Assembly (NCBI RefSeq): GCF_026127265.1
Contig: NZ_WWFG01000001.1
Span: 434,001-498,000, forward strand
DNA length: 64,000 nucleotides
Direction of reading: 5' to 3'
From: Nostoc sp. KVJ3
Lineage (GTDB): Bacteria; Cyanobacteriota; Cyanobacteriia; Cyanobacteriales; Nostocaceae
Shown: one piece after another, positions 1-8,583 of the stretch
Layout: every line of letters starts with the position of its first letter
How positions within the stretch are numbered: the stretch's first letter is position 1
Made by a program: the position numbers and the translations under genes
The notes under the pieces: generated by a model
The model's input: the letters and a program-made list of their open reading frames with translations, nothing else
Told to the model about the DNA's origin: nothing
Databases searched by the model: none

Positions 1-324
1 AAACAAATTGCTCGTCAATTTGCCATCCACTTTGCTACTTATGAAGTAGCAAAACAAGCGGTAATTACAGGTTCAGAAGCAGCTACAACGCAATTCCAAA
101 GCTATGTAGCGATGCAAATGGCACAACGGGGCATGACAATGAGTGCCGCTCGTTATGGGGCAGCCCGCACGATGTTTGCCGTAATTGGGCCGATAATGTG
201 GACTTGGTTTTTTGCAGATTTAGGATGGAGAGCGATCGCTACTAACTATGGTCGAATCATCCCTACCATCTTCGCTTTAGCTCAAATTCGCCTCACTCGT
301 GAGGAATGTTGGCAACCAGCTTGA
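1..324 (+). CDS. C-terminal part of a YaaW-like (UPF0174) protein, 5' end outside window
   Basis: The reading frame is open from base 1, so the gene begins left of the window; 107 residues are visible. The visible part is Ala- and aromatic-rich with a hydrophobic stretch around the MFAVIGPIMWTWFFADLGWRA segment's core, followed by a conserved-looking YGRIIPTIFALAQIRLTR end. That ending resembles cyanobacterial YaaW/UPF0174 proteins, whose function is unknown. The first in-frame ATG visible (112) is internal, because coding continues upstream of it. The stop overlaps the start of the next gene by 19 bases, suggesting co-transcription. Family assignment is from recalled similarity only and is moderate at best. 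Confidence 0.5.
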   Translation, partial: KQIARQFAIHFATYEVAKQAVITGSEAATTQFQSYVAMQMAQRGMTMSAARYGAARTMFAVIGPIMWTWFFADLGWRAIATNYGRIIPTIFALAQIRLTREECWQPA

Positions 325-1679
325 ACAAGGTTTTTGACTATTTTAAATCTCGTTGGCAATCTTCTTGGAACTACTCTCTATGGGCAATGTTAATTTTCCC
401 ATTGAGTCCATTGTTGGGGGCTGTTACTGTCGGCTTTGTCTCATTAATAACTTGGCTGAAACAATCCCGCAAAATTAATCGCCGCCCCCTCAACTGGGGA
501 TTTGCCCTTTTGAGTATCTTGCTGCTCGTGAGTGCTGGATTTGCCGATGACAAAGCAGCAGCTTTCCTTGGCTTATTTAATTTCTTCCCATTCTTTTTAC
601 TTTTCGCTGCCCATAGCGCTCTCATTCAAACATTTACCCAATTGCGGCAAATGGCTTGGGTTTTAGCGATCGGTTCCATACCAGTAGTAATTCTTGGTTT
701 GGGGCAGTTATTTTTGGGCTGGAGTTTGAAATTACAAATTTTGTGGGTTGTGTTGAGTTGGACGATCGTACCAGGAGGAAATCCGCCAGGGCGCATCGCT
801 TCATTCTTCTTGCACGCTAACACCTTTGCTGCTTATCTAGTGATAGTTTTCATCCTTGGTTTAGGCTTGTGGCTAGAACAATGGCGATTGGGTATTGAGC
901 ATGGAGTATGGGGCATTAGTTATTCTTCCTCATCTCCCCCACTCCCCACTCCCCACTCCCCACTCCCCTTTCTCTTCTTAACTGTGGCGATGATTGCGAA
1001 TTTCATCGCCTTGATTTTTACTAACTCGCGCAATGGGTGGGCGATCGCAATTTTTGCCTGTTTAGCTTATGCACTCTACCAAGGTTGGCGCATTCTTGTC
1101 GGTGGAGTTGCTGCGATCGTCTCTAGTGTGCTTTTGGCAGCTTTTGCTCCCTCACCAGTCGCTCAAATTTTTCGCCGAGTAGTTCCTGCATTCTTTTGGG
1201 CGAGGTTAAACGATGATATGTATCCAGATCGACCAGTCGCTTTAATGCGAAAAACTCAGTGGAATTTTGCCTGGTCTTTAGCTCAGGAACATCCTTGGTC
1301 TGGCTGGGGGTTACGTAGTTTTGGTAGACTCTACAAAGCCCAGATGCAGATTCCCTTGGGTCATCCCCACAACTTTTTTTTGATGTTATCTGCTGAAACT
1401 GGTTTTCCTTGTACTCTTTTATTTTGTGGTTTACTTGGTTGGATTTTGATTGCAGGTGTCCAATTACTACGAAAGTCAAAATATATAAATACAGAAGACA
1501 GATTGATATTTTTCAGTTATCTTTTAGCTTTTGTTGCGTGGATGTTATTGAATACAGTCGATGTAACCCTTTTTGATTTTCGTTTGAATGCGCTTTCATG
1601 GTTAATTATGGCTGCTATTTGTGGAGTATTACATCGCGATCGCGAACACCACAGGCTTGCATCTCGTTCAAATCAGTAA
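306..1679 (+). CDS. O-antigen ligase / Wzy-type polytopic membrane protein
   Basis: A 457-residue protein with about ten hydrophobic segments. Near residues 330-370 it carries a WSGWGLRSFG...HPHNFFLMLSAETG block, the signature loop of the O-antigen ligase/polymerase family (Wzy_C, PF04932), in which the His is characteristic. Such proteins join or polymerise lipid-linked glycans at the membrane; in cyanobacteria the family also includes IctB-like proteins, so the substrate cannot be named. It starts inside the end of the upstream gene with GAGGA directly before the ATG. Residues about 208-222 (Ser/Pro-rich) are encoded by four copies of a 7-base repeat at 941-968, which looks like a tolerated insertion in a loop. 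Confidence 0.7.
   Translation: MLATSLNKVFDYFKSRWQSSWNYSLWAMLIFPLSPLLGAVTVGFVSLITWLKQSRKINRRPLNWGFALLSILLLVSAGFADDKAAAFLGLFNFFPFFLLFAAHSALIQTFTQLRQMAWVLAIGSIPVVILGLGQLFLGWSLKLQILWVVLSWTIVPGGNPPGRIASFFLHANTFAAYLVIVFILGLGLWLEQWRLGIEHGVWGISYSSSSPPLPTPHSPLPFLFLTVAMIANFIALIFTNSRNGWAIAIFACLAYALYQGWRILVGGVAAIVSSVLLAAFAPSPVAQIFRRVVPAFFWARLNDDMYPDRPVALMRKTQWNFAWSLAQEHPWSGWGLRSFGRLYKAQMQIPLGHPHNFFLMLSAETGFPCTLLFCGLLGWILIAGVQLLRKSKYINTEDRLIFFSYLLAFVAWMLLNTVDVTLFDFRLNALSWLIMAAICGVLHRDREHHRLASRSNQ
941..968 (+). repeat. Heptanucleotide tandem repeat (ACTCCCC)x4 inside a coding region
   Basis: Four consecutive copies of ACTCCCC, with further C-rich bases on both sides. This is an STRR-type heptamer as known from heterocystous cyanobacteria. 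It lies in frame in the O-antigen-ligase-like gene and encodes a Pro/Ser stretch. Confidence 0.85.
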
Positions 1680-1687
1680 GGAAATGA

Positions 1688-1796
1688 GGCGTTGCTGATT
1701 GCGGTATGAAAACGATTGTGCATTGCGGTGAAAAATCCTTGTAGAGATGTAAAATTTTATGTCTCATTCAAGTTCATACCTCGATTCAGCAATACC
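1688..1796. mobile_element. MITE-like element, copy 1 (GGCGTTGCTGA ends)
   Basis: The element opens with GGCGTTGCTGATTGCGG and closes with CGATTCAGCAATACC, giving imperfect terminal inverted repeats. Its interior (ACCTCGATTCAGCAA, TTCAAGTTCATACC, GTGAAAAATCCTTGTAGA) matches the reverse complement of 7926-8013, so the two are copies of one family in opposite orientation. It has no coding capacity. Copy 1 carries an extra internal stretch of about 20 bases. Confidence 0.65.
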
Positions 1797-2253
1797 GGAA
1801 TTGACAAACAGCAACTTCAGATAGCCATAAATCCCTTTTCAGTGTATGCACTGGGGACATTTAGAGTTTTAAGTTAATAAGATCACTGTATTCACGTCTG
1901 TGACTGTGAGTGTGACTAATACCTAATTAGTCACTGTTGCTGATTGTTGGGAAGGTGTAGGGACAACCCTTTGGGGTTTTCCTGCATGACGGGCATCTCT
2001 TGTAGATGCCCTTTTGTATATTTATTATTTTTATTTAGTTAAACGGTTCAGATAATACTAAAATTCTCATCTAGTGGATAGTTTTAGAGACGCGAAAGCA
2101 TATAGCGGGACGTTCGCGATCGCGTCTCGTAGAGAATTACAATTTCGCGTCTCTACTGGCATTAATGACTACGATAACCTTTATGGTGCAAGCTCTCGGT
2201 AAAATGGGTATGTCGGTAACGAAAAAAAAGACGCATCCATAACCTACCTTATT
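1797..2253. other. Intergenic spacer with an orphan terminator
   Basis: No gene is seen in this 457-base spacer. It holds a strong intrinsic terminator at 1991-2015 that is more than 300 bases from the nearest upstream stop codon. There is also a degenerate HIP1-containing repeat around 2085-2135 (GTTCGCGATCGCGTCTCGTAGAG core), similar to elements near 8300, 22100 and 28390. The last 100 bases presumably contain the ycf51 promoter, but no clear -10/-35 pair stands out. Confidence 0.5.
1991..2015 (+). terminator. Intrinsic terminator, orphan
   Basis: An 8-bp perfect stem GGGCATCT/AGATGCCC with a 5-base loop (CTTGT) is followed directly by TTTT. It lies about 310 bases past the closest upstream stop codon, so it may end an independent short transcript rather than the O-antigen-ligase-like gene. 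Confidence 0.7.
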
Positions 2254-2769
2254 ATGCTCACAACAGCTAATTTTCTTCAGTACACCCAATGGTCAGGTAT
2301 AGCTACCTTGGCATTCGCTGCCTTAGCAGTTTTGGCTTTTATTCTCAAATGGGGCATCCGCTTTCGGCTGGTGGGTACGACTGGCTTTATGCTCGTGCTG
2401 ACAGGTGGTTTATTTGCACTGTCGATAGTCCCCTTGAGTCGGGCTGTGATTCCAGGAGCAACCAAGTACACTCTAGTTTATGACAATGGCTCAACCCAAG
2501 CGGTTATTACTACATCATCCCAAATTACACCCACACAATTAGAAGCAACTTTACGGCAAGCAGCTAGTAATCTATTTTCTTATGGTCGTTCAGGTACACG
2601 TGAAGACGACAAGTTGACAGTTCGCGCCCGTACAATTACTCACCCTGAACCAGGGACTTCTGTACCAGTTTACTTGGGTGAGGCCAAGCGATCGCTCGTT
2701 TCTCATCAAAATTCCCCAGTCATAGTGGAAATTTACACAGATAAACTCGCCCAATTGTCAAAAACCTAA
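2254..2769 (+). CDS. ycf51: Ycf51 family protein
   Basis: A 171-residue protein whose first 70 residues form two hydrophobic membrane segments (about 15-35 and 42-65), followed by a soluble domain with the conserved-looking ATKYTLVYDNGSTQ motif. Length and layout match Ycf51 (DUF2518), a family found in cyanobacteria and some algal plastids with no established function. The ATG at 2254 gives the family's usual length. It appears monocistronic; the downstream side is a tandem-repeat spacer. Confidence 0.75.
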   Translation: MLTTANFLQYTQWSGIATLAFAALAVLAFILKWGIRFRLVGTTGFMLVLTGGLFALSIVPLSRAVIPGATKYTLVYDNGSTQAVITTSSQITPTQLEATLRQAASNLFSYGRSGTREDDKLTVRARTITHPEPGTSVPVYLGEAKRSLVSHQNSPVIVEIYTDKLAQLSKT

Positions 2770-2795
2770 CGTTTAAGAGGACTGGGAAGAGGCAG

Positions 2796-2858
2796 GGGAG
2801 CAGGGAGCAGGGAGCAGGGAGCAGGGAGCAGGGAGCAGGGAGCAGGGAGCAGGGAGCA
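2796..2858 (+). repeat. Heptanucleotide tandem array (GGGAGCA)x9
   Basis: Nine perfect consecutive copies of GGGAGCA begin 27 bases after the ycf51 stop codon, with partial units on both sides. It is an STRR-type array. A second small repeat (ATGCCCC units, about 2881-2903) follows. Confidence 0.9.
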
Positions 2859-2859
2859 G

Positions 2860-3439
2860 GAGAAGAAAGGATACTAATTAAATGCCCCATGCCCCATGCC
2901 CAATGCTTGTTATCAGAATGACATAATTTATTTTGTATTTACCGATACATTAATAGTTATTATTAGATTAAGATATTCACACTTTCATGATTTTACTGTG
3001 GAAAAAGATCAATCAGCCTATGGGTGATAGTTACTGACAGTTGTAATTTGTCAGTTGTTATCCTAATTGCAACTATTGACATTTTTACAATTTTTTGCAT
3101 CAAAGGGAACGGTGTGGGAATCTACATTTCTCTGACGCACCTATCCCTAGCTGGAATGACCATCAATAGATGATTCAGTTCTCAATCACTTTTCTTGAGA
3201 ATCTGAGAGTGGTAATGTTAACTAATCATACGGTTATTCAAAACTTTGATAGTTCGGAATTTCAGGCTAATGGACATCACAAATTCAAGCAACGTCTTTA
3301 AATTGCTTAACCAGTTGGAAATTAGATCGGTTAAAACCTAGTTGAGTCAGATGCAAGTTTGTAGCCATCTGGCAACAAGCATCCCTGGTTATAAGTCTAT
3401 TAGATTAAGAAATATCAAGGTTTTGGCAAACTAGATTAT
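2860..3439. other. Intergenic spacer upstream of the dehydrogenase gene
   Basis: No gene could be supported on either strand. The stretch is AT-rich after the ATGCCCC repeat and probably contains the promoter of the downstream dehydrogenase-aminotransferase pair, but no operator or riboswitch fold is recognisable. Confidence 0.4.
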
Positions 3440-4633
3440 ATGTCTAATCAAATTTCTACTCAACCTTCTTTGTCTACTCAAACCTCTAGTTCATTCTTTA
3501 CCCTCACAGTTGCCCCAGCAAAAATCATCCGTGGTTCTGGGGTATTGCCAGCCGCCGCAGCAGAGATCGCCCGTTTGGGAAGTCGCCCTTTAATTGTGGC
3601 AGGTGAATCTACTCTCACCATCAGCCGAAAAAGTTTGCAACCAGTTTTAGAAACGCAACAGTTACATCCTGTACAAGCTTCCTATGGTGCAGATTGCTGC
3701 GAAGCTAGCCTGAAATCTTTACAGAAGAAGGCAAAAGAACATAAAGCTGATGTAATTATCGGTGTTGGTGGCGGTAAAGCCTTAGATACAGCGAAATTAC
3801 TCGCGCAGCAATTGCAGTTACCTGTGGTGACAATTCCGACATCTGGCGCTACCTGTGCAGGTTGGAGTGCTTTATCCAATGTTTATTCGGAAGATGGGGC
3901 ATTTCTCTACGATGTGGGACTATCTCGTTGTCCCGATTTACTGATACTCGATTATGACTTGATTAAAACCGCACCACAGCGGACTTTAGTCGCTGGAATT
4001 GGTGATGCGATCGCTAAGTGGTATGAAGCCTCAGTTAGTAGCGGGCATTTGCAAGATACTTTAATTATTGCTGCGGTGCAACAAGCACGAGTTTTGCGAG
4101 ATATCCTCTTGCAAAAGTCAGTCGCCGCCTTAAATGAACCAGGTAGTGAAGTTTGGCGAGAAGTCGTAGACGCAAGTGTTTTATTAGCTGGGGTAGTTGG
4201 AGGACTAGGGGGGGCGCAGTGTCGCACAGTGGCTGCCCATGCGGTGCATAATGGTTTAACTCATATTTCAGGACATGGCAGTATTCATGGCGAAAAAGTC
4301 GCTTTTGGAATTTTGGTGCAACTGCGTTTAGAAGAAATGCTACAAGGCAATCAACTAGCAGCATCGGCACGACAACAGTTGTTAAAGTTTTACACAGAAA
4401 TTGGACTACCCCAAAAATTAAGTGATTTGGGATTGGGCAATATTACATTAGGGCAGTTGCAAACAGCCGCTGAAATTGCTCTAGTTCCTAATTCTGACAT
4501 CCATCGACTACCATTTAAAGTCGCGCCAGAACAGTTGATGGCAGCAATGGTTTCCACCACTGCACCTATAGATAGTAGAGACACTACAAATCGAGTTTCG
4601 CCCAAGGGAATCAGTGACGAGGTTGAAGAATGA
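3440..4633 (+). CDS. Iron-containing alcohol dehydrogenase family protein (glycerol-dehydrogenase-like)
   Basis: A 397-residue protein of the group III metal-dependent dehydrogenase fold. A GVGGGKALDTAK nucleotide-binding motif lies near residues 112-123, TIPTSGATCAGWS near 136-148, a GDAIAKWYE segment with a candidate metal-ligand Asp near 190, and two His-containing segments (HAVHNGLTHISGHGSIHGEK) near 270-290 that supply the other metal ligands. The nearest well-known relatives are glycerol dehydrogenases; the substrate here is not determined. The first 25 residues are Ser/Thr-rich and look like a variable extension. Its stop overlaps the ATG of the next gene by four bases (ATGA), so the two are translationally coupled and probably act on linked metabolites. 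Confidence 0.75.
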   Translation: MSNQISTQPSLSTQTSSSFFTLTVAPAKIIRGSGVLPAAAAEIARLGSRPLIVAGESTLTISRKSLQPVLETQQLHPVQASYGADCCEASLKSLQKKAKEHKADVIIGVGGGKALDTAKLLAQQLQLPVVTIPTSGATCAGWSALSNVYSEDGAFLYDVGLSRCPDLLILDYDLIKTAPQRTLVAGIGDAIAKWYEASVSSGHLQDTLIIAAVQQARVLRDILLQKSVAALNEPGSEVWREVVDASVLLAGVVGGLGGAQCRTVAAHAVHNGLTHISGHGSIHGEKVAFGILVQLRLEEMLQGNQLAASARQQLLKFYTEIGLPQKLSDLGLGNITLGQLQTAAEIALVPNSDIHRLPFKVAPEQLMAAMVSTTAPIDSRDTTNRVSPKGISDEVEE

Positions 4634-5850
4634 GTTTAAATTGGATTGTCCCAGCAGAACGCATACAAAAGCTGCCACCTTATGTATTTGCCCGTTTAGA
4701 TGAACTAAAAGCTAAGGCACGGGAACAAGGGTTAGATTTAATTGATTTGGGGATGGGAAACCCCGATGGGGCAACGCCAGCACCAGTTGTAGAGGCTGCG
4801 ATCGCTGCTTTAAAAGATCCCGCCAATCACGGTTATCCGCCCTTTGAGGGGACTGCTAGTTTTCGCCGCGCCATCACCAACTGGTATCGTCGCCGTTATG
4901 ATGTGATTCTCGATCCCGATAGCGAAGCCTTGCCATTGCTGGGTTCTAAAGAAGGATTAACCCATTTAGCACTTGCATACGTTAACCCTGGTGATTTAGT
5001 TCTAGTTCCTTCCCCAGCTTATCCCGCCCATTTTCGCGGCCCGGCGATCGCAGGGGGGAAAATCCACAGCCTGATTCTCAAACCAGAAAATGACTGGTTA
5101 ATCGATTTAGCTGCCATTCCTGACGAGGTTGCTAGACAGGCTAAAATTCTCTATTTTAACTATCCCAGTAATCCCACCGCCGCCACCGCCCCCCGCGAAT
5201 TTTTTGAAGAAATCGTTGCTTTCGCCCGTAAATATGAAATTTTACTGGTGCATGACTTGTGTTATGCCGAGTTAGCTTTTGATGGTTATCAACCCACTAG
5301 CTTGCTAGAAATTCCCGGCGCGAAAGATATTGGTGTGGAATTTCACACCTTATCTAAAACCTATAATATGGCTGGTTGGCGCGTTGGGTTTGTCGTGGGT
5401 AATCGCCATGTAATTCAAGGTTTGCGGACACTGAAAACTAACTTGGATTACGGCATTTTTGCCGCATTGCAAACAGCAGCCGAAACCGCCTTGCAACTGC
5501 CAGATGTGTATTTGCACGAAGTACAACAACGTTACCGCACCCGCCGCGATTTCCTCATCGAAGGATTAGGAAAGCTGGGTTGGGATATCCCCAAAACCAA
5601 GGCGACAATGTATCTTTGGGTGAAGTGTCCTGTTGGTATGGGTTCTACGGATTTTGCTCTCAACGTCTTACAACAAACTGGCGTTGTTCTTACTCCAGGT
5701 AATGCCTTTGGGGTTGCAGGTGAAGGGTATGTACGGATCAGTTTGATTGCCGACTGCGATCGCTTAGGTGAAGCTTTACATCGCTTCAAACAAGCCGGCA
5801 TTCGCTATCAACCTGCTACATCAGAAGCGATCGCCGATCTCGTTAGTTGA
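4630..5850 (+). CDS. PLP-dependent class I aminotransferase (AlaC / diaminopimelate-aminotransferase-like)
   Basis: A 406-residue fold-type I aminotransferase. The Schiff-base lysine is K243 in HTLSKTYNMAGWRVGF, FNYPSNPTAA carries the conserved Asn, and VRISLIAD near the C-terminus carries the carboxylate-binding Arg. The family includes aspartate, alanine (AlaC) and LL-diaminopimelate aminotransferases; sequence alone does not decide which. It is coupled to the upstream dehydrogenase by an ATGA overlap. A hairpin with a 9-bp stem follows at 5864-5892 and may end the two-gene transcript. Confidence 0.8.
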   Translation: MSLNWIVPAERIQKLPPYVFARLDELKAKAREQGLDLIDLGMGNPDGATPAPVVEAAIAALKDPANHGYPPFEGTASFRRAITNWYRRRYDVILDPDSEALPLLGSKEGLTHLALAYVNPGDLVLVPSPAYPAHFRGPAIAGGKIHSLILKPENDWLIDLAAIPDEVARQAKILYFNYPSNPTAATAPREFFEEIVAFARKYEILLVHDLCYAELAFDGYQPTSLLEIPGAKDIGVEFHTLSKTYNMAGWRVGFVVGNRHVIQGLRTLKTNLDYGIFAALQTAAETALQLPDVYLHEVQQRYRTRRDFLIEGLGKLGWDIPKTKATMYLWVKCPVGMGSTDFALNVLQQTGVVLTPGNAFGVAGEGYVRISLIADCDRLGEALHRFKQAGIRYQPATSEAIADLVS

Positions 5851-5863
5851 ATAGAGTGAACTA

Positions 5864-5896
5864 CTCAGACTTGCCCAATACTGAAGTCTGAGCTTT
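5864..5896 (+). terminator. Terminator-like hairpin after the aminotransferase
   Basis: CTCAGACTT pairs with AAGTCTGAG (9 bp) across an 11-base loop, followed by CTTTCC. The T tract is weak, so this is either a modest terminator or a repeat-derived hairpin. Confidence 0.45.
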
Positions 5897-6020
5897 CCAG
5901 TCCCTGCGGACTAGCGATCGCTTATTCTTTTTCATGAATTCATTTCTTGTCTAATTTGTCAATGCCTAATAGCCCTTTCAAGGTGGCTAAAAATTTTGCT
6001 TAAACAATTCTGTATAAAGA

Positions 6021-6136
6021 TGCGCCAAATTATATAAGGAACGAACCGCAAAGGGCGCAAAGGAGAGGCAGCACGGTCTTGGGGGTTTCCCCCATGAGCG
6101 ACTGCCGTCACAAAGGAAGAAAGAAAATTTGGCGCA
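6021..6136. repeat. Inverted-repeat element between aminotransferase and GDSL genes
   Basis: TGCGCCAAATT at the left end is the exact inverse of AATTTGGCGCA at the right end. The interior (GAACGAACCGCAAAGGGCGCAAAGG, GGCAG, GACTGCCG) resembles the inside of the element at 29615-29827. It is non-coding and MITE-like. The rest of the 5851-6247 spacer shows nothing else. Confidence 0.5.
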
Positions 6137-6247
6137 GCCTCACAAAGAAATGGTATTAGCGATAGATAGATGCTTGCACACTAAAGATAGCCATCTATGG
6201 TATAGAAATGTATAGAATCTTGTAAAGATATAAAATATAGTTGTTAA

Positions 6248-6967
6248 ATGCACACATTTCTAGCTTCTTCCTCAATGCAGCTGTCTGTACCACCAAATCA
6301 CTTTCAGCCAATGAAGATTGTCGCACTGGGGGACAGCTTAATTTATGGATTCGGCGACCCGGAAAAAGGAGGTTGGATCGAGCAACTACGGCGATGGTGG
6401 ATGTTGCCAGATAGTGCGGGTCATGTTCTTTATAATTTAGGGGTAAGAGGCGATCGCACGCAACAAGTAGCACAAAGGCTAGAAGTTGAATTTCGCCACC
6501 GGGGTGAACTCCGAAATCGTGTCCCCGACTTGATTATTTTATCCGTAGGTGTGAACGATTCAGCGCGGTTGGCGCGTCCCGATGGCCGGAGTTACACAGA
6601 TTTTACCCTATTTGAAAAAGAAATTGGAACTCTTTTAGATTTAGCACAGCAACTCTGTCCTGTGTTATTTGTGGGTATGGTACCAGTAGATGAAGCCAAG
6701 ATGCCATTTTTAGATTGTTTTTACTATAATCATGCCGATCAGTACCGCTACAAAGAAGCAACTCGAATTGCTTGCGCCAAAAGGCAGATCCCTTATTTAG
6801 ATATTTTTGAGCAATGGATGAAACGCGGTGAAAATTGGCGGCTCAAACACCTAAGTGAAGATGGACTTCATCCGAATACACTTGGTTATCAAGCTTTGTT
6901 AGAAGATGTGATAGATTGGGATGCAATACATTCAGTAAGCTTTGCCAATGCAGCTTACCATTCTTAA
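6248..6967 (+). CDS. SGNH/GDSL-type hydrolase
   Basis: A 239-residue esterase or acylhydrolase-like protein. Block I is VALGDSLIYGFGD with nucleophile Ser30, the GVNDS motif (block III, Asn) lies near residue 97, and SEDGLHPN near residue 208 supplies the Asp-His pair. No signal peptide or membrane anchor is evident, so a cytoplasmic location is likely. The conserved fold begins at Met22 (base 6311), so the first 21 residues may not be translated; no ribosome binding site distinguishes the starts at 6248 and 6311. The substrate is unknown. Confidence 0.75.
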   Translation: MHTFLASSSMQLSVPPNHFQPMKIVALGDSLIYGFGDPEKGGWIEQLRRWWMLPDSAGHVLYNLGVRGDRTQQVAQRLEVEFRHRGELRNRVPDLIILSVGVNDSARLARPDGRSYTDFTLFEKEIGTLLDLAQQLCPVLFVGMVPVDEAKMPFLDCFYYNHADQYRYKEATRIACAKRQIPYLDIFEQWMKRGENWRLKHLSEDGLHPNTLGYQALLEDVIDWDAIHSVSFANAAYHS

Positions 6968-7169
6968 CTTAATTATCATCTTAAACCATCCTAATAATAT
7001 AGATGTTTTGGTGCTTTGGGGTTAGCAGATATTCTCGTGTTTGCCATCTTCGTAAAAAGCACCACAATATTGCTAAATTTTTAATTAAATAAAATAGATG
7101 TAAAAATTTTTCACAATGAATCTATAAAAATTTTCATTTCTCTCTTTTCATTCCTCCTAACTCCTGTAC

Positions 7170-7189
7170 AGACGCGATTAATCGCGTCT
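7170..7189. repeat. 20-bp perfect palindrome upstream of a start codon
   Basis: AGACGCGATTAATCGCGTCT is a perfect palindrome ending 12 bases before the ATG of the next gene. The same palindrome with the same flanks (GTAC before, CT after) occurs inside moeA at 19463-19482. Confidence 0.8.
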
Positions 7190-7201
7190 CTCCTAACTCT
7201 T

Positions 7202-7636
7202 ATGACACCAACTTTATTAGGTCGTTGGCAAACTCGATTATTATTAATTGTAACTGTCGGTGTACTTGTATCTTTCCCTTTTGCACTAGGTTGGATTGGC
7301 CCTAGTGCTAACTCGGTTTATTTTTGGATACTAGGTTATGTCGCCGTATTTGGTTTAGGTTGGGATGTACTTTATAACTATCTCCAAAAATCACGATGGG
7401 ACAGAGATTGGCCCGCAGCTTATCAATTATTAGCCGGGATATGGGAATTAGTATTTGTGTTCTGTGGAGTAAAACTGTTTGGCTTTTTACCAATACCTTT
7501 ACCGAAAGAAGAATTACCATTAGCAGTTTTTTTATTGCATTATAGCGTTGTGTGGCTAGCAGTTTTTATTAGTTCACAAAGCCTGATGCGAATTATCTTT
7601 CCCCGTTGGCGTTTCCGGGGTGGGGAGTGGTTGTAA
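7202..7636 (+). CDS. Conserved hypothetical membrane protein
   Basis: A 144-residue protein with about four hydrophobic helices (roughly 12-32, 38-57, 77-95 and 105-128) and short polar loops; Trp and Phe are frequent. I do not recognise a functional family. The 20-bp palindrome just upstream lies where a ribosome binding site would be expected, so translation may depend on local structure. Both neighbours are separated from it by repeat-bearing spacers, so it is probably monocistronic. Confidence 0.6.
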   Translation: MTPTLLGRWQTRLLLIVTVGVLVSFPFALGWIGPSANSVYFWILGYVAVFGLGWDVLYNYLQKSRWDRDWPAAYQLLAGIWELVFVFCGVKLFGFLPIPLPKEELPLAVFLLHYSVVWLAVFISSQSLMRIIFPRWRFRGGEWL

Positions 7637-7710
7637 TATATATCTAGAGAAGGAATAAGAGTTTTAAGAGGTTGTTTGAAAAGTAATTAGCTGTGATTTT
7701 AGGCACTTGT

Positions 7711-7878
7711 TGATCCCCCCTAACCCACGCCAGTCGCTCCACTTGGGGAGACCCCAAGACCGCGCTGGCTCCCCTTAAAAAGGGGGGAACCGGAATTAAA
7801 ATCCCCCTTTTTAAGGGGAGCCACTGCGCCCTTGCGGTTCCCCGACTTGAAGCACGTGGCGTGGATTTAGGGGGATCT
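7711..7878. mobile_element. MITE-like inverted-repeat element (GATCCCCC ends)
   Basis: Ends TGATCCCCCCTAA and TTAGGGGGATCT are inverted repeats, and the interior has a second pair (CCTTAAAAAGGGGGGA / ATCCCCCTTTTTAAGGGG). The inner CCACTTGGGGAGACCCCAAGACCGC unit recurs at 29721-29746. Similar GATCCCCCTAAATCCCCC modules lie inside the elements at 14541-14924. It is non-coding. Confidence 0.65.
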
Positions 7879-7925
7879 AAAACCTTTTACTACCAACAAG
7901 AAGACTTTTAAAACATCCTTTAAAG

Positions 7926-8013
7926 GGCGTTGCTGAATCGAGGTGTGAACTTGAATGTAGAGAAGTAAAATTTTACGTATCTACAAGGATTTTTCACCGC
8001 AATCAGCAACGCC
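7926..8013. mobile_element. MITE-like element, copy 2 (GGCGTTGCTGA ends)
   Basis: GGCGTTGCTGAATCGAGG at the left and CAATCAGCAACGCC at the right are inverted repeats. The sequence is the inverse-orientation partner of 1688-1796. At 88 bp it is too short to code for a transposase, so it must be mobilised in trans or be a relic. Confidence 0.7.
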
Positions 8014-8082
8014 AAGTTTTAGAGAGTTATTGCATAAATGTTATTGTTATACAAATATATCGGTTTGTAAAAATTAACTTAT

Positions 8083-8352
8083 ATAGGAATCATATTTGAT
8101 TTCTGAAAAAACTCAGTGCAACTTAAAAAGGCTTCTTCCCCACTCCTCACTTCCTACCTAAGCAAATAATTTCATAAATCAAATCGCATTTCTAAGTAGT
8201 AATGCAAAATTAAATATACATTTGTCATTGCGAATGAAGCAAAGCAGAATGAAGCAATCCCAATACCTTGGGATTACAACTCTTGGAGACGCTGTTCGCG
8301 TTCGCTACATTTCATTCCGTACCCTACAGGAAGGCTCCGCCTACGCAATGAC
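8083..8352. repeat. Composite interspersed repeat, copy 1
   Basis: A 64-base block at 8083-8146 is identical to 21901-21964. It is followed at 8224-8352 by a structured element bounded by GTCATTGCGAA and its inverse GCAATGAC, matching 22004-22146 in type and order. Both copies are in the same orientation and flank the 13.8-kb stretch between them. No open reading frame is present. The remaining spacer to 8583 shows only a likely promoter region. Confidence 0.7.
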
Positions 8353-8583
8353 ATAAATATTTTTGTATACGCACTTATATATGGCAGTTTTAGCTTGGAT
8401 GCAATATGTTGTATTGACGTACAGTTGTATCCGTTTTTACGAACAATAGGGTAGTTGCTATCAAATTAAAACAGCTATCTTAATGTTTCTAAAATTAGCA
8501 CTTGTGCTGATGTAGTCATCTATGAGACAAACAGGACAAGCTGAGGATATTTTTCAAGTAGAGACGCAAATTAAGGAAGCGTA

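Noticed and set aside
2796..2858. Possible CRISPR array
   Set aside because: The units are 7 bases with no spacers; it is a simple tandem repeat.
3682..4605. Several minus-strand frames under the dehydrogenase gene
   Set aside because: They are shadows of a strongly supported gene with clear family motifs on the plus strand.
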